Origin: Mimachlamys varia
Lineage: Eukaryota; Mollusca; Bivalvia; Pectinida; Pectinidae
Direction of reading: 5' to 3'
Assembly (NCBI GenBank): GCA_947623455.1
Contig: OX392528.1
Coordinates: forward strand, 51,912,322 to 51,976,321
Length of the DNA: 64,000 nt
Shown here: piece by piece, positions 35,701 to 48,345 of the stretch
Layout of the letters: every line of letters starts with the position of its first letter
Position numbering within the stretch: position 1 is the first letter of the stretch
The notes under the pieces: generated by a model
The model's input: the letters and a program-made list of their open reading frames with translations, nothing else
Told to the model about the DNA's origin: nothing
Databases searched by the model: none
Program-made: the position numbers and the translations under genes

Positions 35701-36844
35701 TTATTTATTTACAACACTTGCTGAAGTATTCTTACATAGTTGTACAAAAAAATGCATCATTGTGTACATGCATCATATCTTGGAATGTGTGACTCGCATT
35801 AATGGTCGATTCCAATTTCCAAGAGTACATATGGTGAGACATACTGTATGAAATGTATTAATGATCACAAGCTTACGAGTTTCTCTTCTTTAGGAATAGG
35901 TTTATCAGCGATGTTCTTCATTGCCTTTGGCACATTTGCCTGTGTAAGCATGACAGTAGCTAATCATGAAAAATACCATATTGATTGATTACAAGAAGAT
36001 GTCACCAAAAACATGAAATTTTTTCATCAAACTCGAAAAAATTGATGTCTGATATGAATAACATGGCAGAAACAGCACTAGATTGAAATTCGATAAATCT
36101 TCGCTTAGGCTTTTAATTAAAACGAAAGCATAGCGTGGCTAGTCAAGTTCTTTTGTAGAGTATCATTTCCCCTGTGTTGCTTTGAGAATAAAAAATACAC
36201 GACTCCTCGCTTAATTCCACACAAGCAAATTGATTTCATTGATATGTATGCTTAATGGCTTTGGTTGTTTTCCACCATCACTGTATCAAACCTATATATC
36301 TGTTGTATTATTATATCTTACACACTAGCCCCCATCTGTGATATCACGGGTCTTTTTATGTGATACACTAAGTGGGAAAACGACCCTTGTCACCACCGCT
36401 ATATGTCAACAAATCAAACGACAATCCCCATTAGCTTCATGTCACCATCTAACCACAGGAAACAATAATCGACAAAAATTCCGGACAAGAAGTAAGCATT
36501 AAAAACAGAACACAACCGGACTGATGAGGCGGCTATCATATCAATCTCGGAGATATGCTACGGGAAGCTGATGTCTTTCCATCACAAGATTGGGCGTCAT
36601 AATCCCTTGTAATGGGGCGCTGCCCGAAGCCGTAGTAATATAACATGTCGCCTGGCCATGATGTTTTTCCGCGCCAGGGAAGAAATACTATTCAACACAG
36701 ACGCCGATACGTCAACTGTAAGCCGATTTGTAGGCTTTGACAAGCGGGGAGACTTCTTGTATCAAAGGCAACCTCTATTTATTACAATATACCATAACAG
36801 ACTTATATAGATATATAGACAAGGACTTTAATCATAGATGATTC
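35701..36844. other. Non-coding stretch
   Basis: No exon or repeat recognised. Confidence 0.4.
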
Positions 36845-37440
36845 AGTTATTTGTTTTTTTTTTCAATCTGGTGACATTTCTTTTATCATAACCGATTTCT
36901 TTTTTCTGATGAAATGGCATGGCGTGAGTGTTGTCCTAGCGGTTATCAGTAGATCTATGCGTTTCTGTCGCCTTTTTACTTTATTGCATTGCTTTCTAGT
37001 TACGATGTTTTCTTTGTACAAAAGAGATATTTCATTATGGATATAGCCATCTTTATTGAATTTACTAAAAGGGTAATGTAGCCCCATTTAGTTATTTCGT
37101 ACACTTTATGATTTTGTGAAGAAGCATCTTTCAATATACATGTACCATAACAGAATTATCTAGACGAGGACTTTAATCAAAGAAGAAGTTTCATTTATTT
37201 GTTTTTTTTTCTCAATCTGGTGACATTTCTTTATGATCATTAACGATTTTATTTTTCTTGTGAAATGACGTGGCGTTAGTGTTGTCATAGTATTCATCAG
37301 TAGATCTATGTGTTGTTGTCGTCTTGTTACGATGTTTTCTTTGTACAAGAGATATATTTCAATCTTGAAATAGACATCTTAATTGAATTAGCTTAAATGG
37401 TATTGTCCCTCCATTTAGTAATTTCGTACATTATATGATT
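36845..37440. repeat. ~300-bp imperfect tandem duplication
   Basis: Copies 36,845-37,120 and 37,185-37,440 share tcaatctggtgacatttct, cagtagatctatg, ttacgatgttttctttgtac and ccatttagt-atttcgtaca. Minus-strand open frames of similar sequence occur in both (LYKENIVTR, TTLTPxHF). I do not recognise them and they may be a relic of a mobile-element ORF. Confidence 0.8.
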
Positions 37441-37794
37441 ATGTGAAAGAACTTTTTATTGCACTCAATGACATCTCCTTCTTTGGACTATGTCAAAACA
37501 TCTGAAGTATATCGGGAAATATATAGAAATATAGCTAAGAGGAAAATCATGTCAATCAAGCCGTTTTATATCTTTACGGAATTAACTACTTTTGGACCAA
37601 GCTTTTATCTCATTCCTGTATCATTTCTCCGTATGACAATGTCTAGACATTATCGCGAGTTTATAGACGGTCTGTCATTGTACTGCCTTATATAGGTACT
37701 TCGCCGTGCATTAATACTTGTAGTTTTCTCAGATATAATTAACTTATATATTTCATGTTTATACCTCTGCTCGTGAAAAATGTATTTTGGAAGG

Positions 37795-38475
37795 GATCTT
37801 TACTTACAGGTATATCGACGATGTGTTGTCTATAAACAACAGGTAGTTTGCTGTATATACCTTTCTGAAATTGAATGCTATAACCGATTCTTCAACACCA
37901 GCTGCTTACCTCGATATCTTCTTTAACTATGACCAACATGAACAGATTACAATGTACTTCTGAAGTATACGATAAACGTGACGATTTCAATTTTCCGATC
38001 GTGAACAGTAACATCCCGGCTTCTCAAACCTATGGTGTTTACATGTCGCATTTGATTCGTTATTCTATGGCTTGCTCTAACTATCGAGATTAATGAACTT
38101 ACTACACAGATTCAGGAGATGCAGGTTGATGAGAACTATGAGCAAATTTTATGGTCGTCATATTGGTCTCATTTATAAAAATTTTGTATTCTTGTGTGAT
38201 ATGAAGATGGACAATTTTGAGTATGCTCATAAGTATTCTTATTTGTTGTGATTGAGAATGATAACCCGGTTCTCATTTTTAGGATATGACGTTTTATTGG
38301 ACGTGACCTAGATTTACATGGCGGGTGTCGCCGATGAAGCAAAAGTTGCTTACTCTTCTGGAACACCTGGTCTTATTCTCTTGTTTACACGGATCTCTAT
38401 GTAAATCATTCCTTATTTCATATTTTGGCTCTTTTGTGTCCGGATTATGGTTGTGTTGACGCTTCGGTATTTATT
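37795..38475 (+). mobile_element. RT retroelement pseudogene from the YIDD box to the 3' end
   Basis: Opens with ggtatatcgacgatgtgttg (YIDDVL). It then passes the AAYLD-like stretch and YDKRDDFNFPIVNSN, a Tyr-Gly-Val block, degenerate sequence and the canonical tail ending at cttcggtattt. The active-site Asp pair is kept but the frame is broken many times. Confidence 0.87.
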
Positions 38476-39129
38476 TTTTCAGTGGTAGGTAAGGGTTTTA
38501 TTGTATTCATTTATCTATGTATCAATCTTTTTATTGATCTATTTTTTATTTTTTTAATGATATGTTTTCCGTTGTAAGGATTTCCACCTTGAATGTTGAT
38601 ACTTTTAGTATTTCTATTTTCGATTTTTTTACGGAACTGAGTGTCATTAATTTAAACTCCCATTAAACATCAATAAAATCGAAGATGGCATTACCTCAAA
38701 GCCTTCCTCACGTCTTTATCTTTGATGAAGATTAAAATCTTTCCCAGATACCGTTTCAATCAACACCAAATTGATAATCTAGAAGGTGGTTTTGAAATTT
38801 CTGTTATTGGTGCCATTGTTAATTATTACATGTTGTTTCACCTGATATACTTGAGATATACAAGATTGTTGCTCAAAGCAAATTTAGACCTTAATTAAAT
38901 ATCAGACGAAAAAAGAAAATTTTTCAACGCCTTAAACTTTTCTGTTTGGTTTTAGCAACATATATATAGATTACCACAGTAGGGTTGTTAATATATAAAT
39001 GGTAAATATAAAAACATATTTCTGTTTTGGCTTCGTTGAAATCGCAACCATTTGTTACTCATAGTTTTAATTCAATCATTTTGTCAAATTAGCAGTGTCT
39101 TGTTTTGAAGACTTAATATACTCCAAAAA

Positions 39130-40320
39130 ATTCACGAAAGATCTTCTTATCGATATTGAACATCCACTCCTCAAAATATGTTTCGTCAATCAAAATGTTT
39201 GAATTTTTCTCCATATACACTACCATAACCGTATACAAAACTGAAAGAACATCTTCGGTCTCTCATTATGACATATATTGTTTCCAAGAAAGGTGGACGA
39301 CGATACAAATATGTGGTTTTGAGGTATCTTGGAACATAGTTTGTGAACAAAACAAAGGCTCAGATGAAATAAACGATGGAAGATATAGCGCGAATGATTG
39401 ACTTATTTATATCGACGGGAGCAAAATGTATCCCAGTCTTAGATGACTTGCTTTTGTTTTCATACTAGGCCGTATTTATAAGGACAGGTAGCACAAAACA
39501 TATTTCCAACTATTTAAATTTCATTTTAAGGTATATAGACGATATGTTGGCAATAAACAACAAGACGTTTGCTGACCAAGTCGATCGAATATAACAGTTG
39601 AACTTGATATCAAGGTCACAACAGACTATTCAACATCAGATGCTTTTCTCGATCTTAAGTTAACTTAACTTGAAGTATGACCAACATGGGTAGTATGACC
39701 AACATGGGTAACTTACCACTAAGCTATACGATAAACGTGACGATTTCAATTTTCCGATCGTGAACTTTCCCTTTTTTGATAGTAACATTTCTGCTTCTCC
39801 AACCTATGGTGTAAATATATGTCGCAGTGAATTCATTATTCTAGGGCTTGATCTAGATGCCAATTATTTCGTGATAGATGCCGGTTGCTGACGAACAAAC
39901 GTACGCCACAGGGATTCGAGAGATACAGGATGATGAAGACCATGAATACGTTATGTGGTCGCCATCTTGGTCTCATCGGGAAATATTCTGTATCCTTGTA
40001 TGATATGAAGGTGGACGTTTTTGAATATGCTTAATAGTTATAAGTGTGCCTACTGCTTTGTTTGAGATTGATGTCAACTTTCTCCGTTTGAGGACGTGGC
40101 ATTTACTAAATGTGATAAAGATTTACATAACGGGTGTCGCCAATAAAACCAGGAGACGCTTCATCTTCCGGAACCCCTGGTCTTATTCTCGAGGGTTTTC
40201 AAGGGTTTCAGTGTTAATCTTCAAACTTTGTTTATATTTTGCATCATAGTTTTATATTTTTCGAGTTCGGATTATGATTTCGTTGACGCTTCGGTAATCT
40301 CTGATTTTTTTAGGCGGTAC
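39130..40320 (+). mobile_element. RT retroelement pseudogene, most complete copy
   Basis: Longest contiguous copy (about 1.2 kb). Order: an upstream RT region (LKEH-like, then rrYKYVVLRYLGT), a degraded QTxGIPMGTN region, YIDDMLAINNKTFADQVDRI at 39,535-39,590, an insertion-bearing stretch, KLYDKRDDFNFPIVNFPFFD at 39,722-39,780, YGV, then the 3' tail ending cttcggtaatctct. A short duplicated motif (gtatgaccaacatggg, twice) marks a small internal duplication. Stops and frameshifts throughout. No complete 5' end, integrase or endonuclease domain recognised. Confidence 0.88.
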
Positions 40321-40559
40321 TGTATGCAACGTAACGGAAATCGAAAATATGATTTTTGCAATTAAGTTATTTAATTATGTATTACTAAGCTGACATCTTA
40401 ACCTGGTGTGTAAAGGATTCAGTGAAGGTTTAAAAGTGTGTGACAATTTAGTTCACTGCATATATGTATGTTCCGTTTACGGTTTTTTATACAATGTATA
40501 ACAACAGTATGTTGTATTTGATGTTTGATGTAACTTAATTATATGACTAATCTTTGTCC

Positions 40560-40762
40560 ACTTTGAGGACTTAACGTTTACTTGGATGTAACAAAGATTT
40601 ACATGGCGGGTGTCGTCGTTGAAGCAGATGACGCTTACTCTTCTTCTATTGTACGTTTACAAGGGTATCCATGTAAATCTTTCCTTTATTCATATTTTGA
40701 GTTTTAATCAATTTGAAGTGCAAATTATTGTTTTTGTTGACCCTTCGGTATTCTCTTTTTTT
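40560..40762 (+). mobile_element. RT retroelement 3' tail copy
   Basis: Carries gatgtaacaaagatttacat, ggcgggtgtcgtcgttgaag and the end cccttcggtattctctt followed by a T run. Same orientation as the copy 240 bp upstream. Confidence 0.82.
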
Positions 40763-42599
40763 TTTTTTATTCTCTTTATTATAAATCGTGCTAATTTGTG
40801 TCACTAATTATCAACGGGTAAGATATTGTCAAAAAAATATATCATTTTTTATATATATATAACAATTGTTTTGTGCAATTATCTATGTTGGCAATTAATG
40901 GATATTTGTAACCCTTATTATGTCATGTAGAGTAGTTCTATACATTCCTAAATAATGACGATGGGGAACATTTGACGTCAAGAACGTCCCCAGGGATTCC
41001 TAAACTGATTGTGAATGGAAAGGGCGCGAGTTGTAAAGAGCAGGCCTCCTCCCACGGTGGCGGATACGGAATGTCATGTCAGAGTGTTGTTCTATCGAGT
41101 ACGGCATCATCAACAGGAAATGATCGGCATTATTTAGTTTGGTGTATATCATACTCGGTAAAGTACTACGAAACACGCAAACCTTTAATCCTGTATTGTC
41201 TATCTGTATATATATCTATGACGCTGATCGTAATAACAGATATAGCCCTATACAGTTTCATAGCTTAACGTTAAATTTTATCTAAATCTCATATATAGTT
41301 TATATTAATCTTCCATGGATTATTAGTATTTCTACGGATGCAATCTTAAGGATTAAAATCTTTTTCGTGAACTGATTATATTTTGAATAAAAACATTGTT
41401 AAAATCATTGAGTAGAAGTTTTATCTTGATTTCCCCGCAAGCTACATAAGCTTACTACGACCCAGTTCTGATTGCCACTGTGATTGTGTGAATGAAAAAA
41501 CGATTATAAACCAATATATTGCTCATCAATAATTTAAAACTGGACATGGGGAAAACCACTTTAGTTATTAGGAGATGTCCCTGGTGGCATTAAACGGTTT
41601 TGTGTGTACAACAATGGAGTGATTGCACCGCCGAAGGTTTCATCAGCAGGAAAATCCCACCGAGGACTATTGACGACAGCAGTACTATTAAACTACCACA
41701 ATGGGACATGACGGAATCTGTATTCCTGGGTTTCCATTCAAATTTACATAGAATGCTTTTTTTCAAGATATTAGAATAATACATTTATCGTTCAGATATT
41801 TAACCATGAAAAATGTGCCCAAAACAAACTATATTGTTAATTGCTTAAAGCATATGGGATATGGTCAAAAAGTTAATGGCACATACAGATTAACAGTATT
41901 TTGCTGTACGTTTGGTTGTGCCTTGTTCAAATCATTGACAAAACTTCTTTTTTTTCTTAATTTACTAACGGGCAAGGGAAATCTTGTTTGATATCTCATG
42001 AGTGCGAAACCTGGAGTAAGCTGCATTTAGATTTTGAATGCCTCATTTAGAGTTTGTTGGCTTTAATATCCGTGGTTTTATGACCCACTCGATGTTATTA
42101 TTTTCATAAATATAACCTACATAAAAGCAAATATTTTTGTAAATAAATTATGTCGTAACTCTTGTGGGAGGTTGTTTTGTCTTGTAAGGAAATGGCGCCC
42201 GCTCTATGACGCTGCAAAAACAAAAATAACGACAACATGAAGCAATATTTCATCATGATTGCAGACACCAGTCAAATGTCCATTGATGAGAGCCACTCTG
42301 ATGCAATTATCGCCGGAAGTACCCACCCACTACTATGTCGCTTCCGGTGCCAAAACTATCACGTGCTGTCGTTCCTGGACTGTTCGATAGGATAGTTCTC
42401 TTCTCTCTGCCTGTCCGTCCTCCCCGTAGATCAAAGCAATTGAGACTTGGTTTCTCTATTGTGTTTCATAGTATAGCAGAATAATGTTATCCTACAGGTT
42501 TTACTTGCTGACAGGGGTGGACATCTATATTAGACGTATTAATATTCATTAAGCAAATTAAAGCAAATGGGATGCGTAACACGGCTGGATTGACGTGTC
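40763..42599. other. Non-coding stretch with one doubtful open frame
   Basis: An open frame at 40,972-41,268 (+) has a GC-richer first half without a known motif or splice pair. The rest is AT-rich. Confidence 0.4.
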
Positions 42600-42700
42600 A
42601 CCATCCTCGATATCCAGGGGTTACGCTCACCTACGCTCTCAATACCCATGGAATATGTCATTGCAAAACTGGGAAGCCAACATGTGTTCCAGAGCATTGA
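42600..42700 (+). repeat. Dispersed repeat (partner at 49,960, minus)
   Basis: Shares tcgatatccaggggttacgc, tcacctacgctctc and tggaatatgtcattgcaaaa with the complement of 49,965-50,050. Confidence 0.75.
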
Positions 42701-42719
42701 ACTCACTGAGTTTATTTTT

Positions 42720-43029
42720 GGTTTTTAGCCTCCGTCATCAGACATGCCCCGCGTTTGTGGTATGTCCGTCGTCTGTTGTCCGTCCTTAACAATTGCTATA
42801 ACCAACAATGGATCGTTCTTATATTTCATATATAGGTTCCCCTGGGCCCTTCGGTGTGTCCTTGAGTAGGAAAACAAAAACAGACAGAAGACCATATTGG
42901 ATTTTGACAAGGACAATTATGTTACCGTCTTTCTCATATTTCATAAGCAGCTCCCCATCAGTCCCTAGAAGTTGTTCATGCTCTTTTGGATCTGGGATTT
43001 TGACAATGAAAAAATGCTACTGCTTTTTC
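42720..43029 (+). repeat. 'ttggattttgacaatgaaa' repeat array, left part
   Basis: About 170-bp units with agaccatattggattttgac, tcccctgggcccttcgg and tgggattttgacaatgaaa. Continues after two nested elements at 43,740. Confidence 0.72.
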
Positions 43030-43422
43030 TTAAAGGCCCAATATACGTAACTTTTGGCAAAACTTGGAACGAAAATCAAGCCTAATAACTTATTATATTT
43101 ATAGATTTAGTTAAGATTAACTGATATCAGCAATATTCAAGATGAATTCTTTCGCGGTTACCGGTACAGCAGCAGTTGAAACACGCTATTTGTAAACACG
43201 CGTCCATTTCGAACCGTCTTCTTCCTTCGGTTTGTTGTTGAAGTGGGCCCCACCTGAATTATATTCAATTATTTGGATTTTGTTGTCAAGACTTTCTTGT
43301 TAGTTACCGCTCAGGTTAACTTCGTTTTCGGCTTATTTTGGCATGGTTATCAACTGGATTTTTTTTCAGAATTTTTCAGATTCACGAAAATTTCCCTGAA
43401 GTTACGTATATTGGGCCTTTAA
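43030..43422. mobile_element. TTAA-flanked MITE, complete copy
   Basis: Perfect terminal inverted repeats of about 22 bp: ttaaaggcccaatatacgta and its complement tacgtatattgggcctttaa. TTAA at both ends is consistent with a piggyBac-type target duplication. About 390 bp, non-coding. A second copy lies at 57,571. Confidence 0.9.
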
Positions 43423-43432
43423 GAAAAAAAAA

Positions 43433-43733
43433 TCAGAGAATACCAAAGCATCAACAAAACCATCATCCGAACTCAGGAAATATTTACATGGAGACTCCCG
43501 TAAAAACACAAGAGAATAAGACCAGGTGTTCCGGAAGAGTGAGCGTTTTATGCTTCATCGACGACACCCGCCATGTAAATTTTGGTCACATCCATGTAAG
43601 CATCAATCCTCAAATTGAGAACCGAGTCATCACTGTCATCACAACAAGTAAAGACACTAATAAGCAAACTCAATAACGTCCATCTTCATAGCACACAATT
43701 ATACAGAATATTTCTCAATGAGATTGATATGTT
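43433..43733 (-). mobile_element. RT retroelement 3' tail, minus strand
   Basis: Starts agagaataccaaagcatc, 10 bp after the MITE end, and runs through tccggaagagtgagcg and gacgacacccgccatg into the degenerate RT end. Internally deleted around the 'tttaatcg' segment. Confidence 0.83.
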
Positions 43734-43739
43734 AGTTCC

Positions 43740-44225
43740 CATTTATCCTTATTTTTGCTCTTTTTATTTGAAAATGATCGGATGACAGTGGCTGTTGGCA
43801 ATCTTGGATTTTGACAATGAAAATATGTTATCGCGTTTTCTGGAGAAGTATACTGAATGGATCTTTCTCAAAGTTTACTTGCTGGTTCATCTTAAACCTT
43901 TGTTGTAGTTTCTTGATTTTGGGACTGATCGGGGAAACAAATGGCTGACTGGTGGCCATCTTGGATTTTAACAATTGACATTTATCACCGCTTTATCTTG
44001 GGAATTACTGAATGGATCGTTCTCTTATTGTATCTGCTAGTCCCCCATTGCCCTGTGCAAGGCCCTTTGGATTTGGGAGTGACCACAAAAACAAAACAAC
44101 TGACAGAAGGCCATTTTAGTTTTGAGAATTAAAATTGATTTTTGCTTTTTATCAAATTTCTTATGCATGCTGTAACTAGACCATGGTTATGCCCCTTTGA
44201 TATTGGGACACATCGTAAAATCAAA
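43740..44225 (+). repeat. 'ttggattttgacaatgaaa' repeat array, right part
   Basis: Three units with cttggattttgacaatg, gaatggatctttctc or gaatggatcgttctc, and tggccatcttggatttt, spaced about 180 bp apart. Confidence 0.72.
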
Positions 44226-44249
44226 TGTTGTCGCTAGTATATTTGATAT

Positions 44250-45545
44250 TGAGATTTGTTGCTATTGATTCGTTTGTTCGTTGTTATTGGTTATGTTATT
44301 CGTTGCTATTGGTTATGTTATTCGTTGCTATTGGTTATGTTATTCGTTGCTATTGGTTATGTTATTCGTTGCTGTTGGTTATGTTATTCGTTGCTATTGG
44401 TTTTGTTATGCTTCGCTATTTGTTAAGTTATTCGTTGCTATTTGTTATGTTTGTCGTTGCTTTTGGATATTTTATTCGTGGCTTTTGGTTATGATATTCG
44501 TTGCTATTGGTTATGTTATGCGTTGCTATTTGTTATGATATGCGTTGCTATTTGTTTTGTTATTCGTTGCTATTGGTTATGCTCTTCGTTGCTATTGGTT
44601 ATGTTATGCGTTGCTTTTGGGTATGTTATTCGTTGATATTAGTAATGTTATTCGTTGCTATTGGTTATGTTATTCGTTGTTATTGATTTGTTTGTTCGAT
44701 GCATTTGTTATGTTATTCGTTGCTATGAGTAATGTTATTCGTTGCTATTGTTTATGTTATTCGTTGCTATTTGTTATGTTATTCGTTGCTATGAGTAATG
44801 TTATCCGTTGTTATTGATTATGTTATTCGATGCCATTGGTTATGTTATTCGTTGCTATTGGTTATGTTATTCGTTGCTATTTGTTATGCTATTCGTTGCT
44901 ATTAGTAATGTTTTCCGTTGAAAAATTGGTTATGTTATTCGTTGCCATTGGTAATGTTATTCGTTGCTACTGGTTATGTTATTCGTTGCTATTGATTTGT
45001 TTGCTCGTTGCTATTGGTTATGTTTTTCGATGCTTTTGATTATGTTATTCGTTGATATTGGTTATGTTATCCGTTGTTTTTGATAATGTTATTCGTTGCC
45101 ATCGGTTATGTTATTCGTTGCTATTGGTTATGTTATTCGTTGTCATTTGTTATGTTATTTGTTGCTATTGATTATGTAATGCGTTGCTATTGATTATGTT
45201 ATTCGTTGCTATTGATTATGTTATTCGTTGCTATTGGTTATGTTATTCGCTTTCTATTGGTTATGTTATTCGTTGCTATTGATTTGTTTGTTCGTTGCTA
45301 TTAGTTATGTTATTCGTTGCTATTGGTTATGCTATTCGTTGCTATTGGTTATGCTATCCTTCACTATTATTGCTAGTATTCGTTGATATTGGTTAGGTTG
45401 TAGGTTGCTATAAGGTATGTTTTGCGGTGCTGTTGGTTGTTATTTGTTGCTATTGTTTTGTTGTTCGTTGCTGTTGGTTATATGCTCGTTCCTATAAATG
45501 ATGTTGTTCGTTTCTTTAAGTTTTGTTTGTTGCTATTTGTGTTTT
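44250..45545 (+). repeat. 22-bp satellite, ~58 copies
   Basis: Unit gttatgttattcgttgctat plus tg. Period 22 is exact in the centre (for example 44,291 and 44,313) and decays toward 45,400-45,545. The overlapping hydrophobic open frames (LLVMLFVAIGYVIRCYW-type) are translations of the repeat and not genes. Confidence 0.96.
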
Positions 45546-46744
45546 AGTTTGTTGCTATTTGTTTGACTGTTTGCTGCTGTTTGATTTTCGTTTGTTGTAT
45601 TGGTTTCGTTTTCTTTGTGCTTATAGTTAGGTCGCGTTCTGTCTTTAATTTTGTTGTTAAATTCATTGATATTATTTTTGTCGTTATCATTAATCCGTCC
45701 AGTAAAGCAAACCTGCTGTTATTGTTCTTTGTGTTGTATTTTGATTTATATTTGAAATAAATACATGAATAAACAAAGTGTTTTGGATTGAACGCTAACG
45801 TTCTTATATTGTAAGAACGAGCACACGTTTGAGACCAGCAAGAGCTGCTAAAAGCTAGATCGACCCTCCTTGCCATGACTTTGTCAGTAAGAGGCGGTGT
45901 TGTCAGTTGTTATATAATTGATGCGAGGTGATTCGGCCGACATATTCTCGTGACTTCTCATTCCGTGTGTCAGTGTAGGTAGGAATTGTGAATTGAAGGA
46001 GATATCCAAGAAATCTAATTTGCTGAAGATTGAACAGCAATAGTTCGCTAAATGGATCAAGGGAGTCCGAATGTCAAAATCTCCTTGTCGGTAACATCAC
46101 TGTTGTGTGTTCATTAATCACATTTTATCCCCTAGGTGGCACCGCCCTCAACAGAACACGTTTTGATTGACAGCTGCTACAGCAAAGCGGAAACGACGGT
46201 TAGAACCATGTGGGATCAGATTTCAGTAAGGCATAGGTCATAATATGACGTCATCGAATAGGCGAACGGATCCTTGTAGGGGTTCACGCATATTGAGAAT
46301 AACTGATGCGTGTGGTATCGTGTCACGTATGTTTAGTATAAAATATATTATTACATTTAGTTGCTATCGGGAACTGTCGTGACTTTCCATAAACAAGAAA
46401 ATATGTATTTGTATATTGATGTAAATTAAAATAATTGATGATATACGTTATTATGCTTGTTGCTATATGTTCTGATATTTGTTGCTATACTTTCTGATGT
46501 TTGTTTCTATACGTTCTGGTATTTGTTATAACAGAATTGCCTTTGATCTTTGATTCCATAAAACAATTCATATGTCAGCTTCAGCAACGAAACCTACTAA
46601 CGAACACACAGATGTACGACGTTCGGAACTATTGACAATTTGTGGTAAAAATGTAAGCCGCTTCCGACCGACTCGGCATTTCGTTGAGCTCCCGAATTCG
46701 ACTCAAAGAAAAAAACTGATAGCTTCTACAAAAACAAATATTTT
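45546..46744. other. Non-coding stretch
   Basis: Contains an ATG in fair context at 46,052 followed by a gtaaca donor-like site (at most 13 codons). Too little to call an exon. Confidence 0.4.
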
Positions 46745-47025
46745 GTATGCATATGCGATATAAAACTGAACGCTTTTGAGTATGCTCTTGAGTGTGCTTA
46801 CTTGTTGTGATTTAGAATGATGACTCGGCTCTCACTTTGAGGAATTGACATTTACTAAGAGATGACCAGGATTTACATGGCGGGTGTCGTCGATGAAGCA
46901 GAAGACGCTTACTCTTCTGGAACACTTGATCGTATTCTCTTTTACAAGAACCTGCATGTAAATCCTTTAATTATAATTATTTGCCTTTAGTTAAGTCGGT
47001 TTTGAGTTCGGATCAAGGTTTTGTT
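46745..47025 (+). mobile_element. RT retroelement 3' tail copy
   Basis: Contains ggcgggtgtcgtcgatgaag, cttactcttctggaacactt and a diverged end (ggttttgagttcggatcaag). Confidence 0.82.
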
Positions 47026-47847
47026 TGTTTGTGTTTTTTAAAAAACGCCTTATTATCGTACTTTATCATTTTTGTTAAAACGTTATTGTTGGATTTGATA
47101 GAGGTAAACTCCCATTTCTCTTAAAGTGTTTGTATCAAAGTCCAATGCATGCAAGCTGTAGGTTTCGGTTCTTGGCAGATTGTCAAAAGTTGGCACTAGA
47201 ATGTGCATTCCATTTCTAAAACGTTAAATAGAAATGCAATCTCTTATATCCAGTCATATACACAGATCATGGCGGTCAGAAGATCATCCTCGAAGTTCCG
47301 ACGATCACATGGACCTGAGAATTTGTTAATGCTAGTTTTGTACCTAAACTAATGCGTTTAGAGCAATTTTACAATTTTTGGGTGTTTATATCAATTTTCA
47401 AAGTTCCGTCGAAAAGGCATTTTCATTGAAATTGAACAAGAAAACCCAAGAGGTGTAAAATTAGTCTAAACGCACACAACAAGCTGTAACAAGTTTTCAG
47501 GTCCCTGTGGTGACGATCACTTCCGTTTTCTGTACAGAATTTAAGCGAGTTTAACCACTTGAATTACGAGAATACAAAAAGGTTCGCTCTGATGAGGGCC
47601 GAATCTAGGGAATTGCAATGGCGATTCAGTGTATGACAATAATTGTTGACGAAATATTTTTGAGGGAGCGTAAGACTATATGCACTTTAAAGAGCGTTAA
47701 CACAGATTATCGAAAAATATGTCATTAAGTTGAAGATGACTCAAAACTATATACATAATCGCGAGACGCGAAACTTGTTTGTTCCCTCCCTCTATGTCTC
47801 CAATACATGTACTTTTAGCAATTTCGACTCCCACCTTTTGGCCCCTG

Positions 47848-47891
47848 GCATCACTGACGTGTCCTAGAAGGATGAAGCAACTGTTTCATGC
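47848..47891 (+). ncRNA. Degenerate hammerhead ribozyme
   Basis: Stem I gcatca/tcatgc is largely kept. Core 1 reads ctgacgt (last A changed to T) and core 2 reads gaagc, so cleavage should be lost. Confidence 0.65.
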
Positions 47892-48223
47892 AGTATACTA
47901 TATTGTTCGGCATGCTGTATCTATTTCTAAATTTAAAAGATGCAACACGTGTATGTGTGTTAGGTCACATTTCATGATACAAAGTGGTAGACTCTGCTAG
48001 TGGATTGTTTATTCCCCGTGGTTTGCTTGAGCCTTGATGACCAAGATTGTATCATTTAAGTAGTGGCAGCGTTCAGAATATACATGCTTTCGTAAAACAA
48101 GATTTGAAATTCAACAGCACTCCATACATTTTCGTTCGATTCATAATTAAAGGGGTTTAAGCACATGAGCCTTCTGCTTCTAGAATAGTTTAGACAATCT
48201 CGACTCCTACCTTTTGGTCCCTA

Positions 48224-48267
48224 GCATCACTGACGAGTCCTAGAATGTTGAAACAGCTATAGGTTGA
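48224..48267 (+). ncRNA. Hammerhead ribozyme, core kept, stem II broken
   Basis: Core ctgacga and gaaac are both intact. The stem II right arm reads atgtt instead of ggac, and the helix III to cleavage stretch reads agctata. Probably weak or inactive. Confidence 0.68.
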
Positions 48268-48345
48268 AGTGTGTTCGGCATACTTTATATTTTATCAAAT
48301 TAAAGTAAAAATTAAAGTGCTGCACATGTATGTGTGTTATTGGTT

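Larger units (their letters stand above)
47800..48345 (+). mobile_element. Hammerhead-bearing repeat, 1.5 tandem units of ~376 bp
   Basis: Two hammerhead blocks 376 bp apart, each preceded by cgactcc-accttttgg-ccc and followed by gttcggcat and cacatgtatgtg-type words. The spacing gives one complete monomer between two ribozyme motifs. Confidence 0.75.

Noticed and set aside
36515..36540. ctgatgag word suggesting another hammerhead
   Set aside because: No gaaa block or pairing stems follow.
40972..41268. 98-codon frame with GC-richer first half
   Set aside because: No recognised domain and no convincing splice sites.
44225..45039. Series of hydrophobic frames resembling membrane proteins
   Set aside because: Products of the 22-bp satellite in several frames at once.
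46052..46094. ATG plus 13 codons before a gtaaca site, as a first exon
   Set aside because: Too short and donor weak; no downstream exon identified.
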